DNA of 64,000 bases from Burkholderia cepacia. GTDB taxonomy: Bacteria; Pseudomonadota; Gammaproteobacteria; Burkholderiales; Burkholderiaceae. The notes under the pieces are model-generated. The model searched no databases, was not told the DNA's origin, and saw only the letters and a program-made list of their open reading frames with translations. A program made the position numbers and the translations under genes. Positions 8,432 to 17,866 of this stretch are shown here, piece after piece; position 1 is the stretch's first letter; every line of letters starts with the position of its first letter. The stretch is from assembly GCF_001039005.1 (NCBI RefSeq), contig NZ_LDWR01000021.1:62001-126000 (forward strand). The letters run 5' to 3'.

Positions 8432-9201
8432 CGACCTACATCGTCGACGCCGTCGACAGCGCGCTGAAGCTGCTGACCTACGTGGCCGAGCATCCGCACC
8501 TCGGCGTGACCGAACTCGCGTCGCAACTCGGCATCAACAAGTCGCGCACCTACCGGATGCTGTGCACGCTCGAGCTGCACCGCTTCGTCGTGCAGGACCC
8601 ACGCACGTCCACCTATGCGCTCGGCCCGCAGGCGTTCGTGATCGGCGTGGCCGCATCGCAGCAGAACGCGCTGGTGCGCGCCGCGCACCGGCACATGCTC
8701 GAGCTCAACCAGGCGATCAACGAAACCGTCGTGCTGCGCGTGCGCGAAGGGCTCGAATCGGTGTGCGTCGCGCGCTGCGAAACAACGCATGCGGTGCGCA
8801 CCGTCGGCTCGGTCGGCAACCGCCGGCCGATCAATTTCGGCGCATCGGGCAAGGTGCTGCTCGCGTTCGCGCCCGATGCGGTGCGCGACGAGTATTTCGT
8901 GCAACTGCGCAGGACCGGGCAGGCTGACGATCAGCCGAAACTCGCCGGCGAACTCGACGCGGTCGCACGCAAGGGCTACGCGGTCAGCAGCGGCGAAGTG
9001 ACGCCCGGCGCGGTGGGGATCGCGGTGCCGGTGCGCGACCTGACGGGTGCGACGGTCGCGTCGGTCAGCGTGACGGGCCCCGAGGTGCGCGTGAGCCACG
9101 CCGACATTCCCGACTATCTCGAACGCCTGCAGGCGTGCAGCCACGCCATTTCCGCCGAACTCGGCTACGTCCCGGCGCGCGCCGCGCTGCAACCGGCCTG
9201 A
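8428..9201 (+). CDS. IclR family transcriptional regulator
   Basis: A 257-residue regulator. An N-terminal winged helix-turn-helix (VDSALKLLTYVAEHPHLGVTELASQLGINKSRTYRMLCTL, ~8-50) precedes the IclR effector domain (~75-250; RRPINFGASGKVLLAF, GYAVSSGEVTPGAVGIAVPV). It starts on an ATG that overlaps the hutG-like stop codon, with GGAG upstream. Operonic placement between the hydrolase and a transporter, and the paired palindromes at 7238 and 7469, suggest it controls the porin and the operon in response to the imported substrate. Confidence 0.9.
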   Translation: MTTYIVDAVDSALKLLTYVAEHPHLGVTELASQLGINKSRTYRMLCTLELHRFVVQDPRTSTYALGPQAFVIGVAASQQNALVRAAHRHMLELNQAINETVVLRVREGLESVCVARCETTHAVRTVGSVGNRRPINFGASGKVLLAFAPDAVRDEYFVQLRRTGQADDQPKLAGELDAVARKGYAVSSGEVTPGAVGIAVPVRDLTGATVASVSVTGPEVRVSHADIPDYLERLQACSHAISAELGYVPARAALQPA

Positions 9202-9230
9202 CGGCCCGCTCCTTCTTCGACGAGGATCCG

Positions 9231-10721
9231 ATGTCCGCCTCTTCCCCGAACCCGGCCGGCGCGCACGGCGCCGACACTCCCGCGCTCGCGTCCGACGATC
9301 CAACGGTGGACGCCGGCCACGCGCCGCATCCGCACGGCAAGATGCTGCACCCGGTCGTGATGATGCTGTGGGTGCTGGCCGCCGCGATCGCGCTCACGTG
9401 GATCGTCGACTCCGGCCACTTCGCGCGCAACGGCCGGCTCGTCGTGCCGGGCACCTACCAGGTGGTACCGAAGACGACCGCGCTCGCGACGCTCGTCGCG
9501 CCGGCCGTCAGCCACAGCACGTCCGCACATGCGTTGCCGGCGAGCCTCGTGTCCGCGTTCGTCGCGGTGCCGGAAGGCCTGCTGAAGAACGCGCCGCTGA
9601 TCGTGATGGTGATGTTCGTCGGCGGGATGTTCGGCGTGATGCGCCGCACGGGCGTCGTCGATGCCGGCATCGACCGGCTGCTGCAGCTCACCGGCAACAA
9701 CGCGTACCTGCTGACGCCGATGCTGATGATCCTGATCGGGCTCGGCAGCACGCTGCTCGGCTTCATCTCCGAATACCTCGTGATCATTCCGATGGTCGTC
9801 GTGATCGCGCGGCGCCTCGGGCTGTCCGACCTGTTCGCGGTCGCACTCGTCGCGATCGCCGCGAAGATCGGCTATATCGCGTCGGTCACGAACCCGCTCG
9901 CGCTCGCCGTCGCGCAGCCGCTCGTCGGCGTGCCGCTGTTCAGCGGCGTCGCGCTGCGCGCGGCCGTATTCGTCGTATTCCTGACGATCGGCATCTTGTA
10001 CCTGCTGCGCTACGTGCGCAACACCGGCTACCGCGCCGGGCAAACCGCGGCGGGCAACGCCGCGCACGCAACCGCGAAGCTGTCGCTGCGCCACAAGGCC
10101 ACGCTGGTCGTATTTGCCGCGGCCGTCGCGATGCTGATCTACGGCACGCGCGAACTGAAATGGGGCAACGTCGAACTCGCGGCGTTCTACGCGGCCGTGA
10201 GCATCGCGACGGCCGCGATCGGCCGGCTCGATTCGCGCAGCGCGGCCGATGCGTTCGTCGACGGGATGAAGAACATGATGCTCGCCGCGCTGCTGATGGG
10301 GCTCGCCGCGTCGGTCGAGCTGCTGCTGCAGAACAGCCTCGTGCTCGACACGCTGATCCACTTCTTCACCCGGCTCGCGGACGGGCAATCGCCGGTGTGG
10401 GTCGCGAACGGCCTGATGGGCGTGCAGATGGTGCTCGACGTGTTCATCCCGTCGGTGTCGGGCAAGGCCGCGGTCAGCATGCCGATCATCGGGCCGATCG
10501 CGCAGCTTTCCGGCGTGAGCGGCCAGACGTCGGTGCTCGCGTTCGTGCTCGGCGGCGGACTGACGAACCTCGTCACGCCGACGTCGGGGATGCTGCTCGC
10601 GTATCTCGCGACCGCACGCGTCGACTTCGGCGCGTGGATCCGCTTCGTGCTGCCGCTGTTCCTGACGCTGCTCGCGCTGTCGTGCGTCGTGCTGACGTTC
10701 GCGGTGTGGATCGGGTATTGA
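9231..10721 (+). CDS. YfcC/DcuC-type membrane transporter
   Basis: A 496-residue inner-membrane protein with roughly 12 hydrophobic segments after a hydrophilic, His/Pro-rich leader of ~45 residues. The blocks APLIVMVMFVGGMFGVMRRTG and YIASVTNPLALAVAQPL resemble the YfcC branch of the C4-dicarboxylate carrier (DcuC-like) family, which moves dicarboxylates or amino acids. It starts 29 bases after the IclR gene and likely forms one operon with it and the hydrolase: porin for outer-membrane entry, this protein for the inner membrane, HutG-like enzyme for cleavage. Confidence 0.8.
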   Translation: MSASSPNPAGAHGADTPALASDDPTVDAGHAPHPHGKMLHPVVMMLWVLAAAIALTWIVDSGHFARNGRLVVPGTYQVVPKTTALATLVAPAVSHSTSAHALPASLVSAFVAVPEGLLKNAPLIVMVMFVGGMFGVMRRTGVVDAGIDRLLQLTGNNAYLLTPMLMILIGLGSTLLGFISEYLVIIPMVVVIARRLGLSDLFAVALVAIAAKIGYIASVTNPLALAVAQPLVGVPLFSGVALRAAVFVVFLTIGILYLLRYVRNTGYRAGQTAAGNAAHATAKLSLRHKATLVVFAAAVAMLIYGTRELKWGNVELAAFYAAVSIATAAIGRLDSRSAADAFVDGMKNMMLAALLMGLAASVELLLQNSLVLDTLIHFFTRLADGQSPVWVANGLMGVQMVLDVFIPSVSGKAAVSMPIIGPIAQLSGVSGQTSVLAFVLGGGLTNLVTPTSGMLLAYLATARVDFGAWIRFVLPLFLTLLALSCVVLTFAVWIGY

Positions 10722-11218
10722 GTTGAGTGCTCGAGCAGGTTGATGGAACGATTCGAAGTCAGTCTGCTCAATTCATGGCAATTTTAAAAATATTGATTCG
10801 GAACTTACCAGGACGAAGACACTCTGTTCGTTCAAATTCCTACAAATTCACAACATATCGAGTTTTTAATTCACTATTTCCCTTGTTTTATCAGACAAAT
10901 CCGGAAAAACGAACACCATTCCGCGGGCCCTATCGCACCGACATGCGGCCTCTTCCAGGTAGCGATTACGTCAATTCATCATCGCGCATCGTTTACCCGC
11001 ATCACCCTATGCTTCCTTGCGTCGCTCGCATATAACATCTGGAAAGAAACCCAATCAGCGACGAGCATCGAACCAAATAAAATCACACTGCGAATCAAAA
11101 AATCGAATAAAGCACGGGGGTGCGTAATCGATGAAGAAATCGAATCGGGTATATTGCGGCCGATTCGATCTCGACGCATCGGGCATTCATTCGCCTCCCG
11201 TCCCGATGCGGGGAAACC
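10722..11218. other. AT-rich intergenic region, no gene seen
   Basis: About 500 bases of strikingly AT-rich sequence (many A/T runs between 10780 and 11130) in a GC-rich genome. There is no convincing gene. It contains the promoter of the patatin-like gene and probably marks the edge of an acquired segment. Confidence 0.6.
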
Positions 11219-14200
11219 ATGTCGAACGAAGCTGTCGAGGAACTACGGCTCGCACTCGTAATGAACGGCGGCGTCAGCCTCGCCGTATGGATGGGCGGGG
11301 TCACCAACGAGATCCACCGGATCGTCGCCCGCAAACACCCTGTGTATGCAGATCTGTTGGACATCACTCGCACGGCCGCACACGTCGACGTCATCAGCGG
11401 CACAAGCGCTGGCGGCATCAACGGTGCGGCGCTGGCTGTCGCGACCGCATACGGTGGCACATTCAGCCTGCTGCGCGACGTGTGGAAGGAAATGGGCGCG
11501 TTCGATCGACTGCTGCGGCCCCCGCTTGCCGACAATCCCGGTTCGTTGCTAATGGGCGATCAGTATTTCCTGCCCGAGATTGCAGGCGCGTTCCACAAGC
11601 TCGCCGCCAATTCGAACACGCCCGTCAGCGCGGCGGTCGACACACCGCTCGATCTCTACTTGACGACCACACTACTGCGCGGCCGGCCTGCCTACTCCGT
11701 CGACGATCTCGGCTCTCAGGTCGGCGACGTCGACTTCCGCGCCCGATTTCATTTTGTGCGTTCGTCGGAGCGGGACGACTTCAAGCACGCGACCCCGTTA
11801 ATCGACACGCTATCGCATGCAGCACGCGCCACCGCATCGTTCCCGCTGGCATTTGAGCCCGCCAGAATCGATGTCGCCGCGATTGGCGGGCACTCGACGC
11901 TGGTAGACGCATCGAATACGCCGCTCGACACGCCGCGCTACGTAGTGGATGGCGGCGTGCTCGACAACAAGCCGTTCCATGGCGCGTTGCAGGCAATCTT
12001 CTCGAAGCCGACCGAACGTGGCGTGCGCCGTGTGCTCGTCTATATCGACCCCGACCCGGGCAATCACGATCGGAGCGACGCTCGGGCAAAGGCGTCAAAC
12101 GAAGAACCGCCCTCTCTTGGCGCGGTGCTCGCGGCAAGCGTCTGGAACATCCCTCAATCACAGACGATCACCGATCAGCTCGACGAAATCAAGCAGCACA
12201 ATCATGCTGTTCGGCAGCGTCGCAACGATGTGCTCGATCTCGTATGCACACTATCCGACACCCTGCTACTACAACACGCTATACAACTGTTCGAGTTGTA
12301 CCGAAAGCGCAGGATCACCAGTACGTTCGAATCCTTCGTTTACTCGTCGTTTCCCTCTGCTGCGGCACAGGACACAGCCGCAATGGCCGGGCAGCATGTA
12401 ATCGGTAGGCACGGCAAGGACGCGATGCGCACCGCGTTCGAAGCATTCCCTTGGCGAGGATGGATCCCGTCCGCATGGCCCGCCGACATGGACGCCCCCG
12501 CGTTCGAATGCTCGCAAAATTGGGAATGGGGCTTGGCGCCCGTCGACTTCGCGACCAAGGTTCTGCTCGACTTGCTGCGACTTACACAGCGCTTCCAGGA
12601 TTTGCTCGATTTACGCACGTCAGGGGCGCCGACGCTCGTACAGCGTCCCGCCACCACTTCACCAGACGACGCTTGGTCCGATCCCGATGTCATGGGCCCG
12701 CTACCGGCACATCCGAACGAACGTGCAGACGTGGGCCGGCTTGCCCCGCTCTGGCGAGCCGCCTACGACGCGGTAAAGCAGGTGACGGACTTCGCGGGAA
12801 AGGAGGAGCCGCGCTGGACATCAAACGCGCACTCGCTGCTCGTCTCGATCGGCCAGCGCGCTGCGCATAACCGGCATACGCCGAATGCCGAACAGCAAAT
12901 CGCCTTGCTGGATTCCAACGATCTCGCGAAGATGCTCGCATTCGTTATCGAGCCGCAACGCCGCTTACGCTGCGCGCGAATCGCGCATTTCGTCGCGGGC
13001 GCCATCTGCAACACCTGCGAGATCGCAACTGGCGTATTGCGGCGACTGAATCGGGATGGACTCAATCCGGTTGACGCCGAACGTGCACGCGGCCTGTCTC
13101 GGCTCGTCGACTTTCTTGCGCCGGCGAGCAACGCGGCCAGCCCGCCAAGATACCGGACTGCAGCTATGTCCGACGAAATCAGTCGCCATGTGCTGTTTCG
13201 CCTGATGCAACTCGATGTTATCGAATACGCATTCAACGATAGGGACGCACTGTCCGAGGATGCATTGATCGAACTTGTCCAAATCAGCGGCAACGCATCT
13301 AGCCCGCTTGCACCCGATACGACCAATGCACACCGCAAGCTGCTGGGGCTGCAACTCGCCCATTTCGGCGGCTTCTACAAGAAATCGTGGCGCATCAACG
13401 ACTGGATTTTCGGACGTCTGGACGGCTCGGAGCGACTGGTGAAGGTGCTGTTGAATCCCGAACGCCTGCAATACGTGTATGGCGGGCGCGCTGGTGCAGC
13501 GCACCTCGCGGCCGACGACATCCGTCGGATCGCGGTCGATTCCGTGCCGTCTGATCGCCTGCGTTCCGTGCTCGACGCCGCCTGGACGCAACACGACTAC
13601 GGCGCGCTGGTTGCCGCGGAACTGGCATACCTCGATCAGACGGGCAGCACACCGCCCGACATGCTGAAGGCCTGCGCAGATGCAATCACGCTGCGCCTGC
13701 ACTACGGCATCCTCGAGGAAGAGTTGGGAGCGTTGGCGCAAGCGGCCAGAGAAGACGTCGAGGACGGTGCGGACCCGCGCGGACCGGGCCCGTCGCTGGA
13801 CAAGAAATGGCGCACGACACCAAGCCCGCAGGCCGCCGCCGCGTGCCTCCAGACCGGCCTGATCGGTGCCGAGAGTCTACTGACCGAGCCCGGCTCGGAC
13901 CTGTTCACGCGTACGGTCGCGCACACCGCGGCGGCGCTCCAGAGCGCGCTCGCCAGCAAGGGAGCAAAACTCGGTCCGATCAGCGCATTGTTCGCCTGGC
14001 TACGTGTACCCGTGCTTGGCTTTTACTTCGTCGTGCAGGGGCTCCTCCATCGTTCTCGTACGAGCGCAGCATTGAACGGCGTAATGCTCACGGCAGGTGC
14101 GCTGCTCGTCATTTTGCAATTCTTCTGGTCGCAAGCTGAGCTGGGCAATCCATCTACGCTGCCGCATGTCATCGTGCTGCTCGGCTGGGCAATGTTCGCA

Positions 14201-14857
14201 TACGGAATCGCGCTATCGATGCTGCGTACGCCGATCCTGTTTGTCCTGTTGCTTCCGCTCGTCGCTTTCGGGATCGCGACAAGCTTTCCAGCCGCGTTGA
14301 CCTGGGCACTCGTGATCTTCGGGTTTGCGCTAGCGCTCTCGCTGAGTCCCAGACTACCGCCGCTACAATGGGCCATCGGTATCGGAGCAATCGTGCTCGC
14401 CGGCGTGCTCGGCAGCGGTCAGCTCGAGATCGTCACGTGCCAGATTCCGCATGTGTGGACAAACGCGCGGTCCGTCTTCGCGCGCACATCCGCCTCCACG
14501 CACGACTTCCTGTGCACCACCTCGTCGAACGTGCCCGTCACACCCGCGAGCCACGCTCCATTAACGGCGTCCGGTACGCCCGTCCCGGCGTCAACGTCCA
14601 GTTGTCCGACGCCCGCGGCCAAACAATGCGGCACCATCTCGTGCGATTGCTCGCCGTGCGGACCCGCGCCCGCCAGGCCAACAGCGTGCGAACAATCGTT
14701 CAACGGGAGTCAGCCGGTGTTCGTTCTAAGCCTTGTCGTTGCACTGTCGATGCTGATGGCAATGTGCCAAGCGCTGCCGGCATGGATCCACCTGGAGCGT
14801 GCAACACTGCGACTGCTGGCCCGCATCGCCCGACGCAAAAGGCCAACGCGTCGGTAG
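11219..14857 (+). CDS. Large patatin-like protein with C-terminal membrane region
   Basis: A 1212-residue protein with an N-terminal patatin-type lipase domain. The nucleophile elbow is GTSAGG (Ser63) and the second catalytic residue is in VVDGGVLDN (Asp244); the oxyanion loop reads NGGVSLAVWMGG. These make a Ser/Asp dyad acyl-hydrolase acting on membrane lipids. The middle ~600 residues are mostly helical and unrecognised, in line with the large actinobacterial/proteobacterial patatin proteins that carry a DUF3376 region. Residues ~930-1060 form several membrane segments, followed by a Cys/Thr/Pro-rich linker and a last hydrophobic segment (~1170-1190). It stands alone behind an AT-rich spacer, has more mixed codon use than its neighbours, and may be horizontally acquired. 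Confidence 0.8.
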   Translation: MSNEAVEELRLALVMNGGVSLAVWMGGVTNEIHRIVARKHPVYADLLDITRTAAHVDVISGTSAGGINGAALAVATAYGGTFSLLRDVWKEMGAFDRLLRPPLADNPGSLLMGDQYFLPEIAGAFHKLAANSNTPVSAAVDTPLDLYLTTTLLRGRPAYSVDDLGSQVGDVDFRARFHFVRSSERDDFKHATPLIDTLSHAARATASFPLAFEPARIDVAAIGGHSTLVDASNTPLDTPRYVVDGGVLDNKPFHGALQAIFSKPTERGVRRVLVYIDPDPGNHDRSDARAKASNEEPPSLGAVLAASVWNIPQSQTITDQLDEIKQHNHAVRQRRNDVLDLVCTLSDTLLLQHAIQLFELYRKRRITSTFESFVYSSFPSAAAQDTAAMAGQHVIGRHGKDAMRTAFEAFPWRGWIPSAWPADMDAPAFECSQNWEWGLAPVDFATKVLLDLLRLTQRFQDLLDLRTSGAPTLVQRPATTSPDDAWSDPDVMGPLPAHPNERADVGRLAPLWRAAYDAVKQVTDFAGKEEPRWTSNAHSLLVSIGQRAAHNRHTPNAEQQIALLDSNDLAKMLAFVIEPQRRLRCARIAHFVAGAICNTCEIATGVLRRLNRDGLNPVDAERARGLSRLVDFLAPASNAASPPRYRTAAMSDEISRHVLFRLMQLDVIEYAFNDRDALSEDALIELVQISGNASSPLAPDTTNAHRKLLGLQLAHFGGFYKKSWRINDWIFGRLDGSERLVKVLLNPERLQYVYGGRAGAAHLAADDIRRIAVDSVPSDRLRSVLDAAWTQHDYGALVAAELAYLDQTGSTPPDMLKACADAITLRLHYGILEEELGALAQAAREDVEDGADPRGPGPSLDKKWRTTPSPQAAAACLQTGLIGAESLLTEPGSDLFTRTVAHTAAALQSALASKGAKLGPISALFAWLRVPVLGFYFVVQGLLHRSRTSAALNGVMLTAGALLVILQFFWSQAELGNPSTLPHVIVLLGWAMFAYGIALSMLRTPILFVLLLPLVAFGIATSFPAALTWALVIFGFALALSLSPRLPPLQWAIGIGAIVLAGVLGSGQLEIVTCQIPHVWTNARSVFARTSASTHDFLCTTSSNVPVTPASHAPLTASGTPVPASTSSCPTPAAKQCGTISCDCSPCGPAPARPTACEQSFNGSQPVFVLSLVVALSMLMAMCQALPAWIHLERATLRLLARIARRKRPTRR

Positions 14858-14864
14858 CAGTCCG

Positions 14865-16373
14865 TCACGCGAAAATGCATTCACCGCCAAACGCCCGCTC
14901 GTCGATCGCCTCGGCGAGCGTCGCGAACGCCGTCGCGATCTCGTCCTCCGGCACGCACGCATAACCAAGCAGCAACCCGGGCGCCGCGCGCTCGCGATCC
15001 GCGTAATAACCGGACAGCGGCCGCACGACGATATTGCGTTCGAGCGCGGCCTGCGCCACCGCGCGATCGTCGACGCCGGCCGGCAATTGCGTGACGAGAT
15101 GCAGCCCCGCGTCGCTGCCGAGCGCCTGCAGCGACTCGCCGTAGCGGCGCGCGACCGCATCGAGCAGCACCTCGCGACGCTGCCCGTACAGCGTGCGCAT
15201 CTTGCGGATATGCGACACGAAGTGCCCTTCCGCGATGAATTCCGCGAGCACCGCCTGCTGCAGCAACTGCCCTTCGCGATACAACTCGGCGCTCGCGGTC
15301 GCGAAGCTTTCCGCCAGCGGTTCCGGCGCGACCAGGTAACCGACCCGCAGCCCGGGGAACAGCGTCTTGCCGAAACTGCCGACGTAGATCACCTGCCCGG
15401 CCGTGTCGAGCCCCTGCAGCGACGCGAGCGGCCGGCTGCCGTAGCGGAATTCGCTGTCGTAGTCGTCCTCGATGATCCAGCAGCCGTGCTGGCGCGCGTA
15501 TTCGAGCAACATGCGCCGCCGCGCGAGGCTCATCACCATCCCGAGCGGATACTGGTGCGACGGCGTGACGAGCATCAGCTTCGGCGGTGCGGCGAGATCG
15601 GCAGCCGACGGCGCGATGCCTTCCTCGTCGACCGGGATCGGCCGCGTGGTCAGCCCCGACACGTTCAGCACGCTGCGCACGCCCCAGTAGCACGGGTCCT
15701 CGGTCCAGATCGCGTCGCCCGGATCGGTCAGCAACCGCACCGCCAGGTCGATCGACTGGTGGATGCCGGTCGTGATCACGATCTGCTCGGGCGTGCAGCG
15801 CACCGAGCGCGACGTGCGCAGGTAATCGGCCAGCGCCTCGCGTAGCAGCGCGAGCCCGCCGCCCGGCGCATAGGTCAGCAGGTCGGGGCGCAGACGCCGC
15901 CAGTACTTGTTGTGCAGCCGCGTCCACACGCGCGCCGGAAATCGCGACACATCGGGCACGCCCGGCATGAACGCGCCGCCCTGGCGCTTCGACACGCCGG
16001 CGCCTTCGACGAGCCGCGTGCCGCGCGCGGACAGCCGCCGCGCGGACGGCAACACCACGGCCGGGCCGGCCGCCGCGTCGGGCGGTGCACCGACGATCTC
16101 GTCCGGCGCGCTGTCGGCGACGAACGTGCCGCGGCCCGTGGCCGAGTTCACATACCCTTCGAGCGCAAGCTGTTCGTAAACTTGCGTGACCGTGTTGCGC
16201 GCGATCCCGAGTTCGGCGGCCAGCAGCCGCGACGACGGCACGCGCGTGCCGGCCGGCAGTTCGCGCGACAGGATCGCCTGTTGCAGCAGCCGGTGAAGCT
16301 GCCGGTAGATCGGCTGTTCGCCGCCGCGCACGAGGCGCTGCGCCAGCCAGTCCGACAACACGCTCGCGCGCAT
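14865..16373 (-). CDS. gabR: MocR/GabR-type regulator (GntR wHTH fused to aminotransferase)
   Basis: A 502-residue protein. Residues ~10-80 form a GntR winged helix (IYRQLHRLLQQAILSRELPAGTRVPSSRLLAAELGIARNTVTQVYEQL). The rest is a fold type I aminotransferase domain, with the PLP-binding Lys in YVGSFGKTLFPGLRVGYLV. Members sense a PLP-amine adduct; GabR binds GABA-PLP and activates gabTD. I chose the ATG at 16373, which has AGGAG upstream; a longer frame to 16421 lacks one. It is divergent from gabT, with a palindrome between them, so control of GABA use is likely. Confidence 0.85.
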   Translation of the reverse strand: MRASVLSDWLAQRLVRGGEQPIYRQLHRLLQQAILSRELPAGTRVPSSRLLAAELGIARNTVTQVYEQLALEGYVNSATGRGTFVADSAPDEIVGAPPDAAAGPAVVLPSARRLSARGTRLVEGAGVSKRQGGAFMPGVPDVSRFPARVWTRLHNKYWRRLRPDLLTYAPGGGLALLREALADYLRTSRSVRCTPEQIVITTGIHQSIDLAVRLLTDPGDAIWTEDPCYWGVRSVLNVSGLTTRPIPVDEEGIAPSAADLAAPPKLMLVTPSHQYPLGMVMSLARRRMLLEYARQHGCWIIEDDYDSEFRYGSRPLASLQGLDTAGQVIYVGSFGKTLFPGLRVGYLVAPEPLAESFATASAELYREGQLLQQAVLAEFIAEGHFVSHIRKMRTLYGQRREVLLDAVARRYGESLQALGSDAGLHLVTQLPAGVDDRAVAQAALERNIVVRPLSGYYADRERAAPGLLLGYACVPEDEIATAFATLAEAIDERAFGGECIFA

Positions 16374-16399
16374 GATTGGCTCCTGAATATTTATTGAAA

Positions 16400-16420
16400 T
16401 GGCTCTGATTGCCAGAGCCA
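16400..16420. promoter_or_regulatory. 21-bp palindrome in the gabR-gabT intergenic region
   Basis: TGGCTCTG-ATTGC-CAGAGCCA, perfect 8-base arms, 26 bases upstream of the gabR start. Probable binding site of the GabR-like protein, acting on both divergent promoters. Confidence 0.7.
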
Positions 16421-16487
16421 AATGTGATTATAGTCGCCTCCATGGGCTGCCAACGCGCCCGATTCCCTACTCACCGGATAGAACATC

Positions 16488-16502
16488 AAGGAGATGACCG
16501 TG
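16488..16502 (+). promoter_or_regulatory. Ribosome binding site that decides the gabT start
   Basis: AAGGAG at 16488-16493 directly abuts an ATG (16494) but is six bases from an in-frame GTG (16500). Normal spacing favours the GTG. Confidence 0.6.
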
Positions 16503-17783
16503 AAGAATGCCGACCTGCAGGCCCGCAAGAACGCCGCCACCCCGCGCGGCGTCGGTGTGATGTGCGATTTCTACGCAGCCCGCGCCGAGAACGCGGAACT
16601 GTGGGATGTCGAAGGCCGCCGCTTCATCGATTTCGCCGCCGGCATCGCGGTGCTGAACACGGGCCACCGCCACCCGAAGATCGTCAAGGCGATCGCGGAT
16701 CAGCTGAACAACTTCACGCACACCGCGTACCAGATCGTCCCGTACGCGTCGTACGTCGAACTGGCCGAGAAGATCAACGCACGCGCGCCGGGCGACTTCC
16801 CGAAGAAGACCGCGTTCTTCACGACCGGCGCGGAAGCCGTCGAGAACGCGATCAAGATCGCGCGCGCCGCCACCGGCCGTCCGGGCGTCATCGCGTTCTC
16901 GGGCGGCTTCCACGGCCGCACGATGATGGGCATGGCGCTGACCGGCAAGGTCGCCCCGTACAAGCTAAACTTCGGCCCGTTCCCGGGCGACGTGTTCCAT
17001 GCGCCGTACCCGAATGCGCTGCACGGCGTGACGACGGCCGACTCGATCAAGGCGATCGAGATGCTGTTCAAGGCCGACATCGATCCGAAGCGCGTCGCCG
17101 CGATCATCTTCGAACCGGTCCAGGGCGAAGGCGGTTTCTACCAGGCGCCGGCCGAATTCGTGCGCGCGCTGCGCAAGATCTGTAACGAACACGGCATCCT
17201 GCTGATCGCCGACGAAGTGCAAACGGGCTTCGCGCGTACCGGCAAGCTGTTCGCGATGCAGCACTACGACGTGCTGGCCGACCTGATCACGATGGCGAAG
17301 AGCCTCGCGGGCGGCATGCCGCTGTCGGGCGTCGTCGGCCGTGCGGACCTGATGGACGCGGCAGCGCCCGGCGGCCTCGGCGGCACGTACGCAGGCAACC
17401 CGCTGGCGGTTGCGTCGGCGCACGCGGTGCTCGAGATCATCGACGAAGAGAAGCTGTGCGACCGTGCAACGCAACTCGGCGATGTGCTGAAAGCAAAGTT
17501 GACCTCGCTGCAGGCCGACGTGCCGCAGATCGCCGACGTGCGCGGCCCGGGCGCGATGATCGCGGTCGAGTTCCTGAAGCCGGGTTCGGGCGAGCCGGAT
17601 GCGGAATTCACGAAGCGCGTGCAGACGCGTGCGCTCGAGCGCGGCCTGCTGCTGCTCGTGTGCGGCGTGTACTCGAACGTCGTGCGCTTCCTGTTCCCGC
17701 TCACGATCACGCAGGCCGTGTTCGACGAAGCGCTCGTGATCCTCGAGGAAGTGCTGAAGGAAACGGTCGGCGTGCCGGCCTGA
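16500..17783 (+). CDS. gabT: 4-aminobutyrate aminotransferase
   Basis: A 427-residue PLP enzyme (429 if the ATG two codons upstream is used) transferring the amino group of GABA to 2-oxoglutarate, giving succinate semialdehyde. Family marks: ELWDVEGRRFIDFAAGIAVLNTGHRHP, FFTTGAEAVENAIKIARAATGR, FSGGFHGRTMMGMALTGK, IFEPVQGEGGF, LIADEVQTGFARTGK and the PLP Lys in LITMAKSLAGGMPLSGVVGR. The product feeds the dehydrogenase encoded next (gap 83 bases with a strong GC hairpin). Divergent gabR is the likely activator. Confidence 0.95.
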   Translation: MKNADLQARKNAATPRGVGVMCDFYAARAENAELWDVEGRRFIDFAAGIAVLNTGHRHPKIVKAIADQLNNFTHTAYQIVPYASYVELAEKINARAPGDFPKKTAFFTTGAEAVENAIKIARAATGRPGVIAFSGGFHGRTMMGMALTGKVAPYKLNFGPFPGDVFHAPYPNALHGVTTADSIKAIEMLFKADIDPKRVAAIIFEPVQGEGGFYQAPAEFVRALRKICNEHGILLIADEVQTGFARTGKLFAMQHYDVLADLITMAKSLAGGMPLSGVVGRADLMDAAAPGGLGGTYAGNPLAVASAHAVLEIIDEEKLCDRATQLGDVLKAKLTSLQADVPQIADVRGPGAMIAVEFLKPGSGEPDAEFTKRVQTRALERGLLLLVCGVYSNVVRFLFPLTITQAVFDEALVILEEVLKETVGVPA

Positions 17784-17801
17784 GTTCCCGTCCACTGAAT
17801 A

Positions 17802-17831
17802 CGCCGCCGCCGTCGTCATGACGGCGGCGGC
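17802..17831 (+). other. GC-rich hairpin between gabT and gabD
   Basis: Twelve-base arms (GCCGCCGCCGTC / GACGGCGGCGGC) around GTCAT, without a following T-run. It may be an RNA-stabilising or attenuating stem rather than a full terminator, giving unequal gabT/gabD expression. Confidence 0.55.
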
Positions 17832-17866
17832 CGTTTCGTCATCCATTTTCAAAGCAGGCTACGCAA

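Noticed and set aside
11219-14857. Patatin-like protein as a CapV-type CBASS effector
   Set aside because: Far larger than CapV, membrane-anchored, and no cyclase gene adjoins it.
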